Positions 16,803-25,508 of a DNA stretch of 49,292 bases are shown here, in pieces (within the stretch, counting starts at the first letter, position 1; every line of letters begins with the position of its first letter). The position numbers and the translations under genes were made by a program. Source of the stretch: an uncultured Clostridia bacterium (GTDB lineage: Bacteria > Bacillota > Clostridia > Christensenellales > UBA1242); the NCBI GenBank assembly GCA_944376825.1, contig CALWDY010000024.1:1-49292 (forward strand), in the 5' to 3' direction. Below the pieces are notes generated by a model, which was not told the DNA's origin, did not search any database, and saw nothing but the letters and a program-made list of their open reading frames with translations.

Positions 16803-17593
16803 TTTATTTCTCCTTTATAAACAAATTCACATTCTCCACTCATTATTAAATTGTTTTTATTATCTATATTTATGTTTAATTTTCCACCCTCCAACTCAAC
16901 TGTAATTGGCAGATTTTTTTTATTTATTTTTCCCAAACAATAACTCACATATCCACTAGCACACGCTCCACTTCCACAAGCCAAAGTTCTTCCGCTTCCA
17001 CGCTCAAAAACTTTAACGCACAAATAATTGTTTTTTTGCATTTTAACAAATTCAACATTAATTCCAGATTTAAACATTTCCATATTGTTTATAGCCAATG
17101 CAACTTTGTTTATGTTGAAATTAAATTTATCAACAAAAACAATGCAGTGTTTATTACCAATACTAGCGATATTGCATGCAACATTTTTTCCTCCTGCATC
17201 AGTTTTTATTTGACCCAAATATTTACACTTGCCCATATTTACTTCAACATATGCCTTGTTTTTTTTAACATTTTCTATTTTTGTTTTTAAAACTTTGTTC
17301 GCACTTAAAATGTTTAAGTTTTTTTTACCCGTTTTATTAAACATATAAAACGCCACGCATCTTGTTGCATTTCCGCAAGTTTTTGCTTTTGAACCGTCAC
17401 TATTATAAATTTTCATTTTTACATCATGTTTTTTACAACCTTCTAAAACTATTATTCCATCTGCACCAATTGAATAATGTCTATCACACAATCTTTTTGC
17501 CAATTTACCAAAATCACAACTATAAATATTTCCAATGTTGTCAATAAAAATATAATCGTTGCCAATTCCATGCATTTTAAAAAATTTTATCAT
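16793..17593 (-). CDS. dapF: diaminopimelate epimerase
   Basis: This 266-residue protein converts LL- to meso-diaminopimelate without a cofactor. The two catalytic cysteines are visible: Cys73 in DGSKAKTCGNATRCV and Cys206 in GSGRTLACGSGACAS. The N-terminal KMHGIGNDYIFID is also diagnostic. It is the first gene of a two-gene dapF-dapL unit, in the order opposite to the pathway, with translational coupling. Confidence 0.95.
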   Translation of the reverse strand: MIKFFKMHGIGNDYIFIDNIGNIYSCDFGKLAKRLCDRHYSIGADGIIVLEGCKKHDVKMKIYNSDGSKAKTCGNATRCVAFYMFNKTGKKNLNILSANKVLKTKIENVKKNKAYVEVNMGKCKYLGQIKTDAGGKNVACNIASIGNKHCIVFVDKFNFNINKVALAINNMEMFKSGINVEFVKMQKNNYLCVKVFERGSGRTLACGSGACASGYVSYCLGKINKKNLPITVELEGGKLNINIDNKNNLIMSGECEFVYKGEINWL

Positions 17594-17653
17594 GATAATA
17601 TATATTAATTTTTTTAATAAAAGTTGAAAGATTTATAATTTATAAAAATAGCA

Positions 17654-17682
17654 TTGACAGATGTTTATTATTAAGTTATTCT
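17654..17682 (+). promoter_or_regulatory. promoter of the YitT-family gene
   Basis: TTGACA (17654-17659) and TATTCT (17677-17682) with a 17-base spacer, ahead of GGGAGGG and the start codon. Confidence 0.7.
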
Positions 17683-17709
17683 TATGTTTGCTATGTTTTG
17701 GGAGGGCTT

Positions 17710-18810
17710 ATGGCAACAACAAAAAACATATTTTTAAAACATTTTATTAACATTCTTATGATAGTTTTAGGTTGTTTCATTATGGGAACAGCTTTTAATG
17801 TTTTTTACGAACCAAACAACATTTTGTTGGGTGGATTTGGAGGTATTGCCACAATAATTTCAAATTTGCTTGAAAAAATAAACATACATATATCTATTTC
17901 TTTAATATATCTTATTATAAACGCTATTGTTTACATTTTGGCAGTTAAAACACTAGGCAAAACATTTGCAATTTATGCTATGATTGGCATTTTGGCTTAT
18001 TCATTATCGTTAGAGATTTGCAAATTTCCAAGCATAAGCAACGATCTTCTTTTGTGCAGTATTTACGGTGGCGTAATTTGTGGAATTGGCATTGGTCTTG
18101 TTATAAAATACGGCGGAAGCACTGGCGGAGATGATATGCTGGGGTGTATTGTTAATCATAAAAAACCAACTCTTTCAGTTGGTTGGGTTACTATTATTGT
18201 TAATACATTCGTTATTATAGTATCACTTTTTGTGTATGGACTAAATCTTTCTTTATATTCAATTATTTCAATTTTCATTTCTGGAAAGACAGCAGATTTG
18301 ATAACAGAAGGTCCAAAATCTGTTAGGTCGTTTTTTATAATATCATCTAACCCTAATGAAATATGTTTAAGACTTATGAATGAAATACACCGCGGGGCAA
18401 CAAGCTTTGAGGCCTATGGAAAATTTAGCGGAAATCGTTTAGAAGTCATAATGTGTTTAATAAGTGCTCATCAGGTTCAATTGCTTAAACAAATTGTTTA
18501 CGATGTCGATCCTAATGCGTTTTTATTTTCTGTTTCCGTAAAAGAAGCAATTGGCAACGGTTTCCACAAATTGGAAACACGAAATAAATTTACATTCCAC
18601 AGCAAAAAAACAAAAAATGTTTCCAAAGAGTGTCATTTGCAAAGTTTAGAAAATTCTTCAACATCAAGCATTGACTTATTGAACAATGAAACAAATAAGG
18701 ATAATTATGCAAGTGAAGAGTTGCCTTTAAGCAAGTTAAACAAATCTAAAAATAAAAAATTTAAAAAGGCGAATTATAATAAATTTAACAAAGATACTAA
18801 TAATCAATAA
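17710..18810 (+). CDS. YitT family membrane protein (with DUF2179 domain)
   Basis: I place the start at ATG 17710, 5 bases after GGGAGGG, giving 366 residues; an in-frame GTG/TTG start further up (17698) is less well served. The N-terminal 200 residues have five hydrophobic helices and the family pattern GTAFNVFYEPNNILLGGFGGIA and KYGGSTGGDDMLG. Residues about 215-295 form the soluble DUF2179 domain (EAYGKFSGNRLEVIMCLIS, then DPNAFLFSVSVKEAIGNGF). The last 70 residues are a low-complexity Asn/Lys tail not usual in the family. The function of YitT proteins is unknown. Confidence 0.9.
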   Translation: MATTKNIFLKHFINILMIVLGCFIMGTAFNVFYEPNNILLGGFGGIATIISNLLEKINIHISISLIYLIINAIVYILAVKTLGKTFAIYAMIGILAYSLSLEICKFPSISNDLLLCSIYGGVICGIGIGLVIKYGGSTGGDDMLGCIVNHKKPTLSVGWVTIIVNTFVIIVSLFVYGLNLSLYSIISIFISGKTADLITEGPKSVRSFFIISSNPNEICLRLMNEIHRGATSFEAYGKFSGNRLEVIMCLISAHQVQLLKQIVYDVDPNAFLFSVSVKEAIGNGFHKLETRNKFTFHSKKTKNVSKECHLQSLENSSTSSIDLLNNETNKDNYASEELPLSKLNKSKNKKFKKANYNKFNKDTNNQ

Positions 18811-18838
18811 AAAAAGAACAACGCGTTGTTCTTTTTTT
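18811..18838 (+). terminator. Rho-independent terminator
   Basis: A perfect 26-base palindrome (AAAAAGAACAAC and its complement) with a T run follows the YitT gene. It overlaps the end of the convergent PIN gene. Confidence 0.85.
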
Positions 18839-19448
18839 ATAAACAATATTGATGTTCGTTTTTTAATATAAATGTTGGTTTATGAACTTTAACATTATCG
18901 TAATTTTTACTAACTTTGTTCTCATATCCATTAGGAATTAAATAATTTTCCATAAAGGCTTTATTTGCCTCTTTAATCGTAAAATACTTTGCTGTAAAGT
19001 GTTTATCAAAAGTAATTATATTTAAACCGCAAATTGAACTATATGCCATTATAAATGCATCGTTCTTTCCGTTAAATTTTTCCTCATGCGTATCAAATGC
19101 AGGTTTTTTTGATTGTCCTTTATATTCAAAATAGTAATTGCCAAGTTTATTAATTAATTCCAACTTTTCGCGTGGCATATCAACAACCACACTTATTTTG
19201 CTGTTGTCTAAAAAATTTTCAACATCTTTTCCAAATCTTTTTGTGCCTTGCACTATTTCATCATACACAATTGGACAAATATATGCATCAATTTGTCTTT
19301 TATCAATTAATTTATAAAGAGTTGCAATAGATTTTGCTTTATAATAATCCAATCTCTCTTGCTCCATCAACCCATCTATGCTTTTGCATTTATGGTACTT
19401 TGCCAAACATATAACAACATTTGTGTCAAGAAAATAAGTTTTTGCCAT
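18837..19448 (-). CDS. PIN-domain toxin/ribonuclease
   Basis: This 203-residue protein starts (ATG 19448) one base after the stop of the upstream small gene. It has the PIN acidic residues in FLDTNVVICLA (first Asp), a Glu in VYDEIVQG, and KNDAFIMAYSSICGLNIITFDKHF near the end. PIN domains are Mg-dependent RNases, and the coupling to a small charged partner gene is the type II toxin-antitoxin layout. It is longer than most VapC toxins (about 130 residues), so it may be another PIN class. Confidence 0.8.
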   Translation of the reverse strand: MAKTYFLDTNVVICLAKYHKCKSIDGLMEQERLDYYKAKSIATLYKLIDKRQIDAYICPIVYDEIVQGTKRFGKDVENFLDNSKISVVVDMPREKLELINKLGNYYFEYKGQSKKPAFDTHEEKFNGKNDAFIMAYSSICGLNIITFDKHFTAKYFTIKEANKAFMENYLIPNGYENKVSKNYDNVKVHKPTFILKNEHQYCL

Positions 19449-19449
19449 A

Positions 19450-19653
19450 CTAATCATTCCCTTCATTAAAAATTTCATTAAAAGATACAGTTTTAATGTT
19501 TTTCTCTTTTGCCATTTTTTCAACTTCTTTTTGTTTGTTAAAATAATAGTCTACCTGTTGTTCTTCTGTCATGCTTGAAAGTTTTTTGCTTTCTTCAGCT
19601 CTATATTTTTTATAGTCTTCAAAAAGTTCATTTAGTGTTGGTTCTTTTTCCAT
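19450..19653 (-). CDS. putative antitoxin of the PIN toxin
   Basis: This is a 67-residue highly charged protein (MEKEPTLNELFEDYKKYRAEESKKL...), with an AGGAGATG site before the ATG. It has no clear DNA-binding fold. The end (KNIKTVSFNEIFNEGND) is the kind of short extended tail that blocks a toxin active site. Its stop codon is one base before the toxin start. The antitoxin call rests on this context. Confidence 0.7.
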   Translation of the reverse strand: MEKEPTLNELFEDYKKYRAEESKKLSSMTEEQQVDYYFNKQKEVEKMAKEKNIKTVSFNEIFNEGND

Positions 19654-19801
19654 AACATCTCCTCTTGATTAGAGATTATCATATTAAAAAAGAAAAATCA
19701 ACAGCAAGTTTTATAATTAAAAACTAATAATTAAAAAATTCTTTTAAAATATAAGTTAATACAATTATAAAAACTTATATATTGGCAAATGTACCAAGTA
19801 C

Positions 19802-20136
19802 AAAAAAAGTCTAGGTTATCTACACTTTTCATTTCTGACCAACAGAGTTAGATTTAAACTACTCCCCATATTTTTTTATACTTCGTATAACCCGAAGGTA
19901 TAAAAAAAGTGTAGGCTATCTACACTTTTCATTTCTGGCCAACAGAGTTAGATTTGAACTACTCCCCCATATTTTTTTATACTTCGTATAACCCGAAGGT
20001 ATAAAAAAAAGTGTAGGCTATCTACACTTTTCATCTCTGTCCAACAGAGTTAGATTTGAACTACTTCCCATATTTTTTATACTTCGTATAACCCGAAGGT
20101 ATAAAAAAAGTATAAGTTATCTACACTTTTCATCTC
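19802..20136. repeat. tandem repeat of about 101 bases, three and a half copies, made partly of tRNA-fMet sequence
   Basis: Copies begin near 19802, 19902, 20003 and 20102; the last runs into the real tRNA-fMet gene. Read on the reverse strand, each unit has a hairpin AGTGTAG/CTACACT with a T run, a second hairpin built on ACCTTCGGGTTAT (a piece of the tRNA anticodon arm), and AGTTCAAATCTAACTC, the T arm and 3' end of the tRNA. The unit therefore looks like the tRNA 3' end plus its terminator, duplicated several times and decayed. The stretch 19654-19801 holds nothing recognisable. Confidence 0.85.
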
Positions 20137-20213
<77 letters not shown>

Positions 20214-20227
20214 ATATGAACATATTC

Positions 20228-20256
20228 AGTATATGTGTTTTTTTTAAAAATGTCAA
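20228..20256 (-). promoter_or_regulatory. promoter of tRNA-fMet
   Basis: On the reverse strand TTGACA (20251-20256) and TATACT (20228-20233) with a 17-base spacer, 15 bases before the tRNA. Confidence 0.75.
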
Positions 20257-20267
20257 TACTTTTTATA

Positions 20268-20291
20268 AAAAAAATAACCTTTCGGCTATTT
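20268..20291 (-). terminator. terminator of the HicB-like gene
   Basis: On the reverse strand AAAATAGCC-gaa-AGGTTATTTT followed by T residues, directly after the stop codon. Confidence 0.7.
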
Positions 20292-20543
20292 TTACACAAA
20301 ACAATCAATAAGCATTACTATATCTTTTGGATTTTTTTCACAAATTTCTTCATACTTACTTGCTTGTTCTAATTCTAATTCATATTTTTGAATATATGAG
20401 CAATAAACTTTTAAGCTTTCTTTTGCAAACATATATGCTTCTTCCATTGTTTCGCCTTCTGTTGCCATATTTAAATCTGGAAACAAAACAACATACTTAT
20501 CTTCTTTTTTATAAAAAATAGCCGGAAACACAAATTGTTTCAT
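20292..20543 (-). CDS. HicB-like antitoxin protein (orphan)
   Basis: This 83-residue protein has the HicB partial RNase H-like fold: FPAIFYKKEDKYVVLFPDLN, then ATEGETMEEAYMFAKESLKVY. HicB normally neutralises the RNA-cleaving toxin HicA. No HicA-like frame is seen on either side (a terminator and tRNA follow, an unrelated 41-residue gene precedes), so it is an orphan, perhaps a regulator. The C-terminal DNA-binding part found in longer HicB proteins is absent. Confidence 0.8.
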   Translation of the reverse strand: MKQFVFPAIFYKKEDKYVVLFPDLNMATEGETMEEAYMFAKESLKVYCSYIQKYELELEQASKYEEICEKNPKDIVMLIDCFV

Positions 20544-20622
20544 AATCTCTCCTAACTCGGGTTACATTTTATGGTAACACATATTGTTTTTTATTCAAAA
20601 CATTTTAATTGTATTTTTAAAA

Positions 20623-20652
20623 AAAAAGTTCAAAGCAATCTTTGAACTTTTT
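20623..20652 (-). terminator. terminator of the 41-residue gene
   Basis: AAAAAGTTCAAAG and CTTTGAACTTTTT form a perfect 13-base-pair stem with a 4-base loop. Confidence 0.8.
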
Positions 20653-20692
20653 AAATATATTTTAAATTTTTATGCGCGAACATAGTTTATAC

Positions 20693-20818
20693 TTATAAAC
20701 ACATTCCGTTTTCATTTTCTTTTGATTTTAAATATGATGTTAAATTATTTTTCCCCATTACCAAAATAGATTTTTTGCCATTAACTTCTATTTCCATTTT
20801 GAATTCACATTTGCTCAT
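20693..20818 (-). CDS. small hypothetical protein
   Basis: A 41-residue frame (MSKCEFKMEIEVNGKKSILV...) with a strong GGAGGG site and its own terminator, so it is likely a real gene. The sequence reads like two short beta strands. No family is recognised. Confidence 0.6.
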   Translation of the reverse strand: MSKCEFKMEIEVNGKKSILVMGKNNLTSYLKSKENENGMCL

Positions 20819-20920
20819 TAGGCCCTCCGATTTTTTGTTTGTTTTTGATATTTCGCTATTAATATATCACACATTTTCGGTTTTGTCTATACCCATTTTA
20901 AAATTTTTTTAAATTTGTTT

Positions 20921-22429
20921 TTATGGATTGTAATTACTTGGGTTTTCCTTTTGAATTTTCTTTTGAACATTATCTTCATTAACCAAACTTTGTTCTTGTG
21001 GTGGAATAAATGTTACTGTATTAGGTGGAAGCGTTATGCCTTCTGTAACCTCTTCTATTCCTTCAATAATAATTCCTTCTTGTGGTTGATATGTTTCATC
21101 TCTAATAAGAGTACTTTCCACCAACACGCCGTCTTTAAATCTATCTATATATCCTTTTGCCCTATATCCTTCTCTTGGGTATTTTAGCCTTAAATACTCG
21201 CCTTTGTATGTTACTTTATTCGAGTACTGCCCATCTGTGTCTGGGACAATAATATCTCCCGGATGTGGAATTGCACCCAAAAACTCAACCCTTCTTCTTA
21301 CCGTTTCATTTTCTGGGAATGGTTTTCCATATATATCAACATAAACGTTCTCATTGTCTGAATAAGTTTTAATGTATATATTGGCATCTGTGTTGTTTTT
21401 AAACTTTAAATCTGAATAACCTTCACTCACCATTGCATCAAAAGCAAGCCAAACATAAGATGATGGCAAGGTATGCTTATTTACTTCTAAAATTTCCAAA
21501 TCTGCATTAAGCAGTGCGTTATACAAAGTTGTTGATGATTGACAAACGCCTCCGCCTGTACCCTCTACATAAACTCCATTTAAAATTACGTTTGCCTTTT
21601 TATAACCATTTTCAGCACTTCTTGGACCTGTTGTATCATTAAACGAAACTTCTTGATTTGGAAGTACTACCATTCCATTAAAAGCATCTAACGCATGTTT
21701 TACATTGTGCTTTCTATCTTCGCTTGAACTAGCATAATTTGTTGAAAAACTACCGCGCTTTGTAATGGTTTTTTCCAATTCTGCTTTTATTATTTTTGGC
21801 TTAACTTGTTTAATTGGCACATTTACATCTATCACTTGTTGAATTTTGAGTTTTTCGTTTATCATGCTCAACAACTTCTCTTGGTCAACAATTTCTCCCT
21901 CTTGCTCATCGGTAAAAACAAGTGGATTTTCTTGTGTAACATCAAAATTAAGCGTTGCATCAACAGCAGGTTTATCTATTTCAAGTGCCAAAGTTTTTAT
22001 TTTTTCGTTAAGTCCTGTAAGTATTGTTCCATATGGTATGTTAAATGCTGTGTTCCCATTTAGTTTTTCAAGTTTGGCTTTTTTTTCAATTAAATTCCCC
22101 TCATTAAAATAATTAAAAACATTTTCCACATATGGCATAATTTGATTGTCAACTTCAAAATCTTTTCCTTGCCATGTCCATGTTTTGTCTTTATGGTGCA
22201 AATTTATAACTATCTCATTTCTAGAATCTGTAAGTTTTGTAGCCACAACATTTTGTGCCTGTTCTTTATTTAAGCCAGATACATCTATTCCATTTATTGT
22301 TGTTCCGTTCCTAAACTTATTAGACATAAAAAGTACATCTTTAAATATAAAATACCCATATCCTAAAATTGCCATTGAAACAACAAACACCAACCCTACA
22401 ACCAAAAATATTTTACCTTTCTTTTTCAT
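20921..22429 (-). CDS. VanW family protein with G5 domain
   Basis: This is a 502-residue membrane-anchored extracellular protein. Residues 7-28 form a membrane segment. A peptidoglycan-binding-like domain follows (NGTTINGIDVSGLNKEQAQNVV; about 40-150, with a second degenerate copy). The VanW domain spans about 220-390, with the marks SSSEDRKHNVKHALDAFNG, then GVYVEGTGGGVCQSSTTLYNALL, and LPSSYVWLAFDAMVS. A G5-like segment (VTYKGEYLRLKYPREGY) follows. VanW proteins occur in vancomycin-resistance clusters and in many cell walls, with function unknown. No resistance genes are adjacent. Confidence 0.9.
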   Translation of the reverse strand: MKKKGKIFLVVGLVFVVSMAILGYGYFIFKDVLFMSNKFRNGTTINGIDVSGLNKEQAQNVVATKLTDSRNEIVINLHHKDKTWTWQGKDFEVDNQIMPYVENVFNYFNEGNLIEKKAKLEKLNGNTAFNIPYGTILTGLNEKIKTLALEIDKPAVDATLNFDVTQENPLVFTDEQEGEIVDQEKLLSMINEKLKIQQVIDVNVPIKQVKPKIIKAELEKTITKRGSFSTNYASSSEDRKHNVKHALDAFNGMVVLPNQEVSFNDTTGPRSAENGYKKANVILNGVYVEGTGGGVCQSSTTLYNALLNADLEILEVNKHTLPSSYVWLAFDAMVSEGYSDLKFKNNTDANIYIKTYSDNENVYVDIYGKPFPENETVRRRVEFLGAIPHPGDIIVPDTDGQYSNKVTYKGEYLRLKYPREGYRAKGYIDRFKDGVLVESTLIRDETYQPQEGIIIEGIEEVTEGITLPPNTVTFIPPQEQSLVNEDNVQKKIQKENPSNYNP

Positions 22430-22486
22430 ATTTCCCCTTTTTCTTTATTGTTTGTTGTTTGTTCCTTTTTATGCAACTTTTCAATA

Positions 22487-22515
22487 TTGACTTAATCATA
22501 ATAGTGTTATATAAT
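22487..22515 (+). promoter_or_regulatory. promoter of the gene at 22545
   Basis: TTGACT (22487-22492) and TATAAT (22510-22515) with a 17-base spacer, divergent from the VanW gene. Confidence 0.75.
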
Positions 22516-22544
22516 TAAAGCAAAGATAAAAAGGAGGAGACATT

Positions 22545-23930
22545 TTGACACCAATAAGCAAAAAAGAATGTTATATTAAAGTTACCGAAACATCTTTAAA
22601 AAACACAAACGCTTTAATTAATTATAACAAACAATACTTTGACAAATTTCGTATTAAGATAGATTTTTCATCATTTGATAACCATTCACAATTTCAACTG
22701 TTAATAAAAGAATTAAAATTGTCAAATGCAAATTTAAATAACTTTACTTTTGTTGTAAATTGTTACAATAGGCAATTTTCTTTAAAAGAAAGGGAAAATT
22801 TAAAGCAATTTAACGAATTTTTACGCACCAAAAACTCCTTTTTAACAATAGAAAAAAAACACAAAGATTATTCTTGTGAAAGATTTTTCGAACAGATGGA
22901 CTTGGTTGATGAAGTTTGTTACAACATAAAAAGCTCAAACCTTTCTCCTCTCGAATCATTTTTGTTTGCATACCAATTTGTTTCCGAAACACTATACAAA
23001 GAAAGTCCTCTTCAATCATCTTTTGAAAATTCTGTAAATTTGGATGTTTTGGAAACTATAAACAACAAAAATCTTATGTATGCTGATTTGTTAAAACAAA
23101 TTTGCGATAACTTAAACAACAAAAATCTTATTTGTTACATAAATTCTTGCAAGGCAAATGTTAATCAAAAAGATTTTTTACCAAACACATTTTTGCACGA
23201 CTTTAATGTTGTCTACTTAAAAGATGAAAAATATAATTTGCAAGGCTTTTATTGCGCAGATGCCTTTTTAGACAGAAAAAAACAACCTTATAAACCTTGT
23301 TCTCTTTCACACTTTATGATTCCGTTTGACGACTTAAAGTTTGCCAATTATTACAGTTACGAAACGCAAAAAAGCAATCCTTTTGAATATTTTATTTCAC
23401 AAGAAAAGCCTGATATAATGTATTTATCAAACGAAAAAGTAAGATCTTTTCTTGAACAACAAAAATTTGTTGATATTGAACAATTAAGAACAAAATTTAA
23501 AATCAACATTCTTAACCAAAATAAAGAAATAGATTTAATAAAACATAAATCTTTAAAAGCAAAATTAAATCGAATACCTTTTGGCGGAGAGTTCTTGGAA
23601 TACACTTTTTTGAAATATGTTTGCAACAAAATTAAAAAGCAAACATCTACAATTAATTATGCAGATTTTGTTAATGCCCTATGGAATGTTTACATAAAAG
23701 CACAAAACCTTAATGCTGGAAGAATTCAAGACAAAATTAAAGAAATTTTAGAAAACACTAAACAAACGTCTTTTGAATATTTTATTAATGGTGCAAAAAA
23801 TGCTTTTTCAACCATTGCACAAGCAGATTACAGCACAAAACAAACTTTTTTACAACAAATGGAAAATGCCAAAAAGAAAAAGAGATCTAAAAAATCTAAA
23901 ACAAGCAATTTACAAGCAAGCAAAGAATAG
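22545..23930 (+). CDS. hypothetical protein, 461 residues
   Basis: The gene starts at TTG with a very strong AAGGAGGAGA site 4 bases before it. The product is soluble and without signal peptide. Residues about 120-330 contain LSPLESFLFAYQFVSETLYKES and FLPNTFLHDFNVVYLKDEKYNLQGFYCADAF, which loosely recall a transglutaminase-like region (a conserved Asp but no clear Cys-His pair). The C-terminal 40 residues are Lys-rich. I do not recognise a family. It stands alone between VanW and the rpsF operon. Confidence 0.75.
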   Translation: MTPISKKECYIKVTETSLKNTNALINYNKQYFDKFRIKIDFSSFDNHSQFQLLIKELKLSNANLNNFTFVVNCYNRQFSLKERENLKQFNEFLRTKNSFLTIEKKHKDYSCERFFEQMDLVDEVCYNIKSSNLSPLESFLFAYQFVSETLYKESPLQSSFENSVNLDVLETINNKNLMYADLLKQICDNLNNKNLICYINSCKANVNQKDFLPNTFLHDFNVVYLKDEKYNLQGFYCADAFLDRKKQPYKPCSLSHFMIPFDDLKFANYYSYETQKSNPFEYFISQEKPDIMYLSNEKVRSFLEQQKFVDIEQLRTKFKINILNQNKEIDLIKHKSLKAKLNRIPFGGEFLEYTFLKYVCNKIKKQTSTINYADFVNALWNVYIKAQNLNAGRIQDKIKEILENTKQTSFEYFINGAKNAFSTIAQADYSTKQTFLQQMENAKKKKRSKKSKTSNLQASKE

Positions 23931-23979
23931 TCTTAGACTGTTCTTTTTTTATTAAAACACTTGCAAAGCGTGTTTTTGT
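23925..23979 (+). terminator. tandem terminators before the rpsF operon
   Basis: GAATAGTC-tta-GACTGTTC with eight T (23925-23951), then AAAACAC/GTGTTTT (23954-23977) with T residues. Confidence 0.75.
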
Positions 23980-23996
23980 GTGATAATATATTTAAA

Positions 23997-24050
23997 GCAA
24001 TATAGATATTGCCTTGCTCTAAATAGAGCCGTTAGACCAAAAGGAGGTAT
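23997..24050 (+). promoter_or_regulatory. rpsF leader, S6:S18-binding-like element
   Basis: Two hairpins, GCAATA/TATTGC (23997-24012) and GCTCTA/TAGAGC (24016-24029), are followed by CCG (24029-24031) and TTAGA (24032-24036). TTAGA can pair with TCTAA (24018-24022), leaving CCG exposed next to a helix. An exposed CCG next to a helix is the key part of the known S6:S18 leader that mimics 16S rRNA. Confidence 0.5.
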
Positions 24051-24051
24051 T

Positions 24052-24330
24052 ATGAAGTACGAACTTTTATACATCATTTCACAAGATGCTAATGAAGAAC
24101 AAAAAGAAGCATTAATTAACAAATTTAGCAAAATGATCGAAGATAAAGGTGGAAATGTTCTTTCTCTTGAAAAAGTTGGCATGAAAAAGTTTGCATATCC
24201 TATCAACTTCAAAAACGAAGGTTACTATGTTTTAATGACTTTCGAAGCACAACCAGAAGTTGTTGATGAAATGAACAGACTTATGAATATAACAGAACAC
24301 ATCGTAAGACAAATGTTTGTTAGAAAATAA
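24052..24330 (+). CDS. rpsF: 30S ribosomal protein S6
   Basis: This 92-residue protein (MKYELLYIISQDANEEQKEALINKF...) matches S6 over its full length, with the GMKKFAYPINFKNEGYYVLMTF motif and no C-terminal extension. AGGAGG is right before the ATG at 24052. It starts the conserved rpsF-ssb-rpsR operon. S6 binds S18 on the 30S platform, and the complex probably represses this operon through the leader. Confidence 0.96.
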   Translation: MKYELLYIISQDANEEQKEALINKFSKMIEDKGGNVLSLEKVGMKKFAYPINFKNEGYYVLMTFEAQPEVVDEMNRLMNITEHIVRQMFVRK

Positions 24331-24342
24331 TAAGGAGAAAAA

Positions 24343-24744
24343 ATGAACAAAGTTATTTTGATTGGCAATTTAACAAAAGACCCCGAACTCGCAACAACAA
24401 ATAGTGGAATTTCAGTTTGTAGATTTACCCTTGCAGTTACAAGAAATTTTGCAAATGCCGAAGGCGAAAGAGAAGCTGACTTTTTAGATATAATTGTTTG
24501 GAGAGGTCAGGCAGAAAATTGTCATAAATATTTAAGAAAGGGTTCAAAATGTGCAGTGGTAGGTTCAATTCAAAAAAGAAGTTACGATGCACAAGATGGA
24601 ACAAAAAGATATGTAACTGAAATTATTGCCGAAACAGTAGAATTTTTAAATTCAAAAAACACTGGTGAAAGCCAAGAGAAAATTGAAGACAAAAAAGAAG
24701 TTGCAGAACTTGAACCAATAGATGATGATACCCTTCCATTTTAA
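24343..24744 (+). CDS. ssb: single-stranded DNA-binding protein
   Basis: This 133-residue protein has an N-terminal OB fold (MNKVILIGNLTKDPELATTNSG, FTLAVTRNF, DFLDIIVWRGQAENCHKYLRKGSKCAVVGSIQKRSYDAQDG). A short acidic tail ends in DDDTLPF, the conserved tip that recruits repair and replication proteins. It lies 12 bases after rpsF. Confidence 0.96.
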   Translation: MNKVILIGNLTKDPELATTNSGISVCRFTLAVTRNFANAEGEREADFLDIIVWRGQAENCHKYLRKGSKCAVVGSIQKRSYDAQDGTKRYVTEIIAETVEFLNSKNTGESQEKIEDKKEVAELEPIDDDTLPF

Positions 24745-24759
24745 TAAAAGGAGATAAAA

Positions 24760-25050
24760 ATGTCAGAATTAGAACAAGAAATTTCAAAAACAGAAAAAGA
24801 TTCTGTTGTTGTAGAAAAAACAAAAAAATATAAAAAACCTGTTTCTAAAAAGAAAGTTTGCCCATTTTGTACAGATAAAACAAATATTATTGATTACAAA
24901 GATGGCAACAAACTAAAAAGATTTATAACAGAAAACGGAAAAATTCTTCCAAGAAGACAAACAGGAGTTTGCGCAAAACATCAAAGAGAACTTGCTAATG
25001 CAATTAAACGCGCAAGAATTATGGCAATTTTACCATTTAAGGGTGAATAA
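24760..25050 (+). CDS. rpsR: 30S ribosomal protein S18
   Basis: This 96-residue protein has the S18 core [46 protein letters not shown] motif near residue 35 with the later Cys and His suggests the zinc-binding form. About 30 N-terminal residues are an extension compared with the usual 75-80 residues. It closes the rpsF-ssb-rpsR operon. Confidence 0.96.
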   Translation: MSELEQEISKTEKDSVVVEKTKKYKKPVSKKKVCPFCTDKTNIIDYKDGNKLKRFITENGKILPRRQTGVCAKHQRELANAIKRARIMAILPFKGE

Positions 25051-25051
25051 T

Positions 25052-25079
25052 AAAACGCATCATTTTGATGCGTTTTTTA
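25052..25079 (+). terminator. terminator of the rpsF operon
   Basis: AAAACGCATCA and TGATGCGTTTT flank a TTTT loop, followed by T residues. Confidence 0.85.
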
Positions 25080-25094
25080 TTTATATTCTTTCAT

Positions 25095-25123
25095 TTGTCA
25101 ATATTGAAAAATTATAATATAAT
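25095..25123 (+). promoter_or_regulatory. promoter of the RsgI-like gene
   Basis: TTGTCA (25095-25100) and TATAAT (25118-25123) with a 17-base spacer. Confidence 0.6.
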
Positions 25124-25145
25124 ATTTGTATTAAAAGGAGTGTTT

Positions 25146-25508
25146 ATGGAAAAAAATAAAAAGAATGTTGGCAAAATTATTGCACTAGTCGTGTCTCTTG
25201 TTGTAATTGTAACCGCTACACTGCTTATTATCTTTTTGCCAAAAAAACAAACCCCAAAGGCTGTTATAGAATTAAATGTTAATCCTAATGTACAATTCTT
25301 AATAGACACAAACAATAAGGTTATGGCAGTAAATTACCTTAACGATGATGCACAAACTTTACTTAAAGACACAAATTTTAACGGAAAGACAGCAGAACAA
25401 GCAGCAGAACTTTTTGTAAAGCTCTCTACCGAGGCTGGCTTTATTGAAGTATCCACATCAGGAACAAGGGTAGATATCACAATTTCGTGCAAAACTCCAG
25501 AATATTAA
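25146..25508 (+). CDS. RsgI-like anti-sigma membrane protein, N-terminal part (frame broken)
   Basis: This is a 120-residue product from ATG 25146 (AGGAG upstream). It has a membrane helix (about 10-31) and then an extracellular domain resembling the RsgI middle domain: AVIELNVNPNVQFLIDTNNKVMAVNYLNDDAQTLL. RsgI proteins hold SigI-type sigma factors at the membrane; no sigma gene is next to it and the cytoplasmic anti-sigma domain is missing. The frame stops at TAA 25506-25508, but homology-like sequence goes on in the next frame (gene at 25487). One extra A in GAATATT near 25500 would rejoin them. Confidence 0.6.
   Translation: MEKNKKNVGKIIALVVSLVVIVTATLLIIFLPKKQTPKAVIELNVNPNVQFLIDTNNKVMAVNYLNDDAQTLLKDTNFNGKTAEQAAELFVKLSTEAGFIEVSTSGTRVDITISCKTPEY

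Noticed and set aside
19802..20136. CRISPR array
   Set aside because: The units are about 101 bases, near-identical throughout with no unique spacers, and derive from a tRNA end.
25480..25508. Programmed -1 frameshift in the RsgI-like gene
   Set aside because: No slippery heptamer is in the right phase at the junction, so a mutation or read error is the simpler reading.
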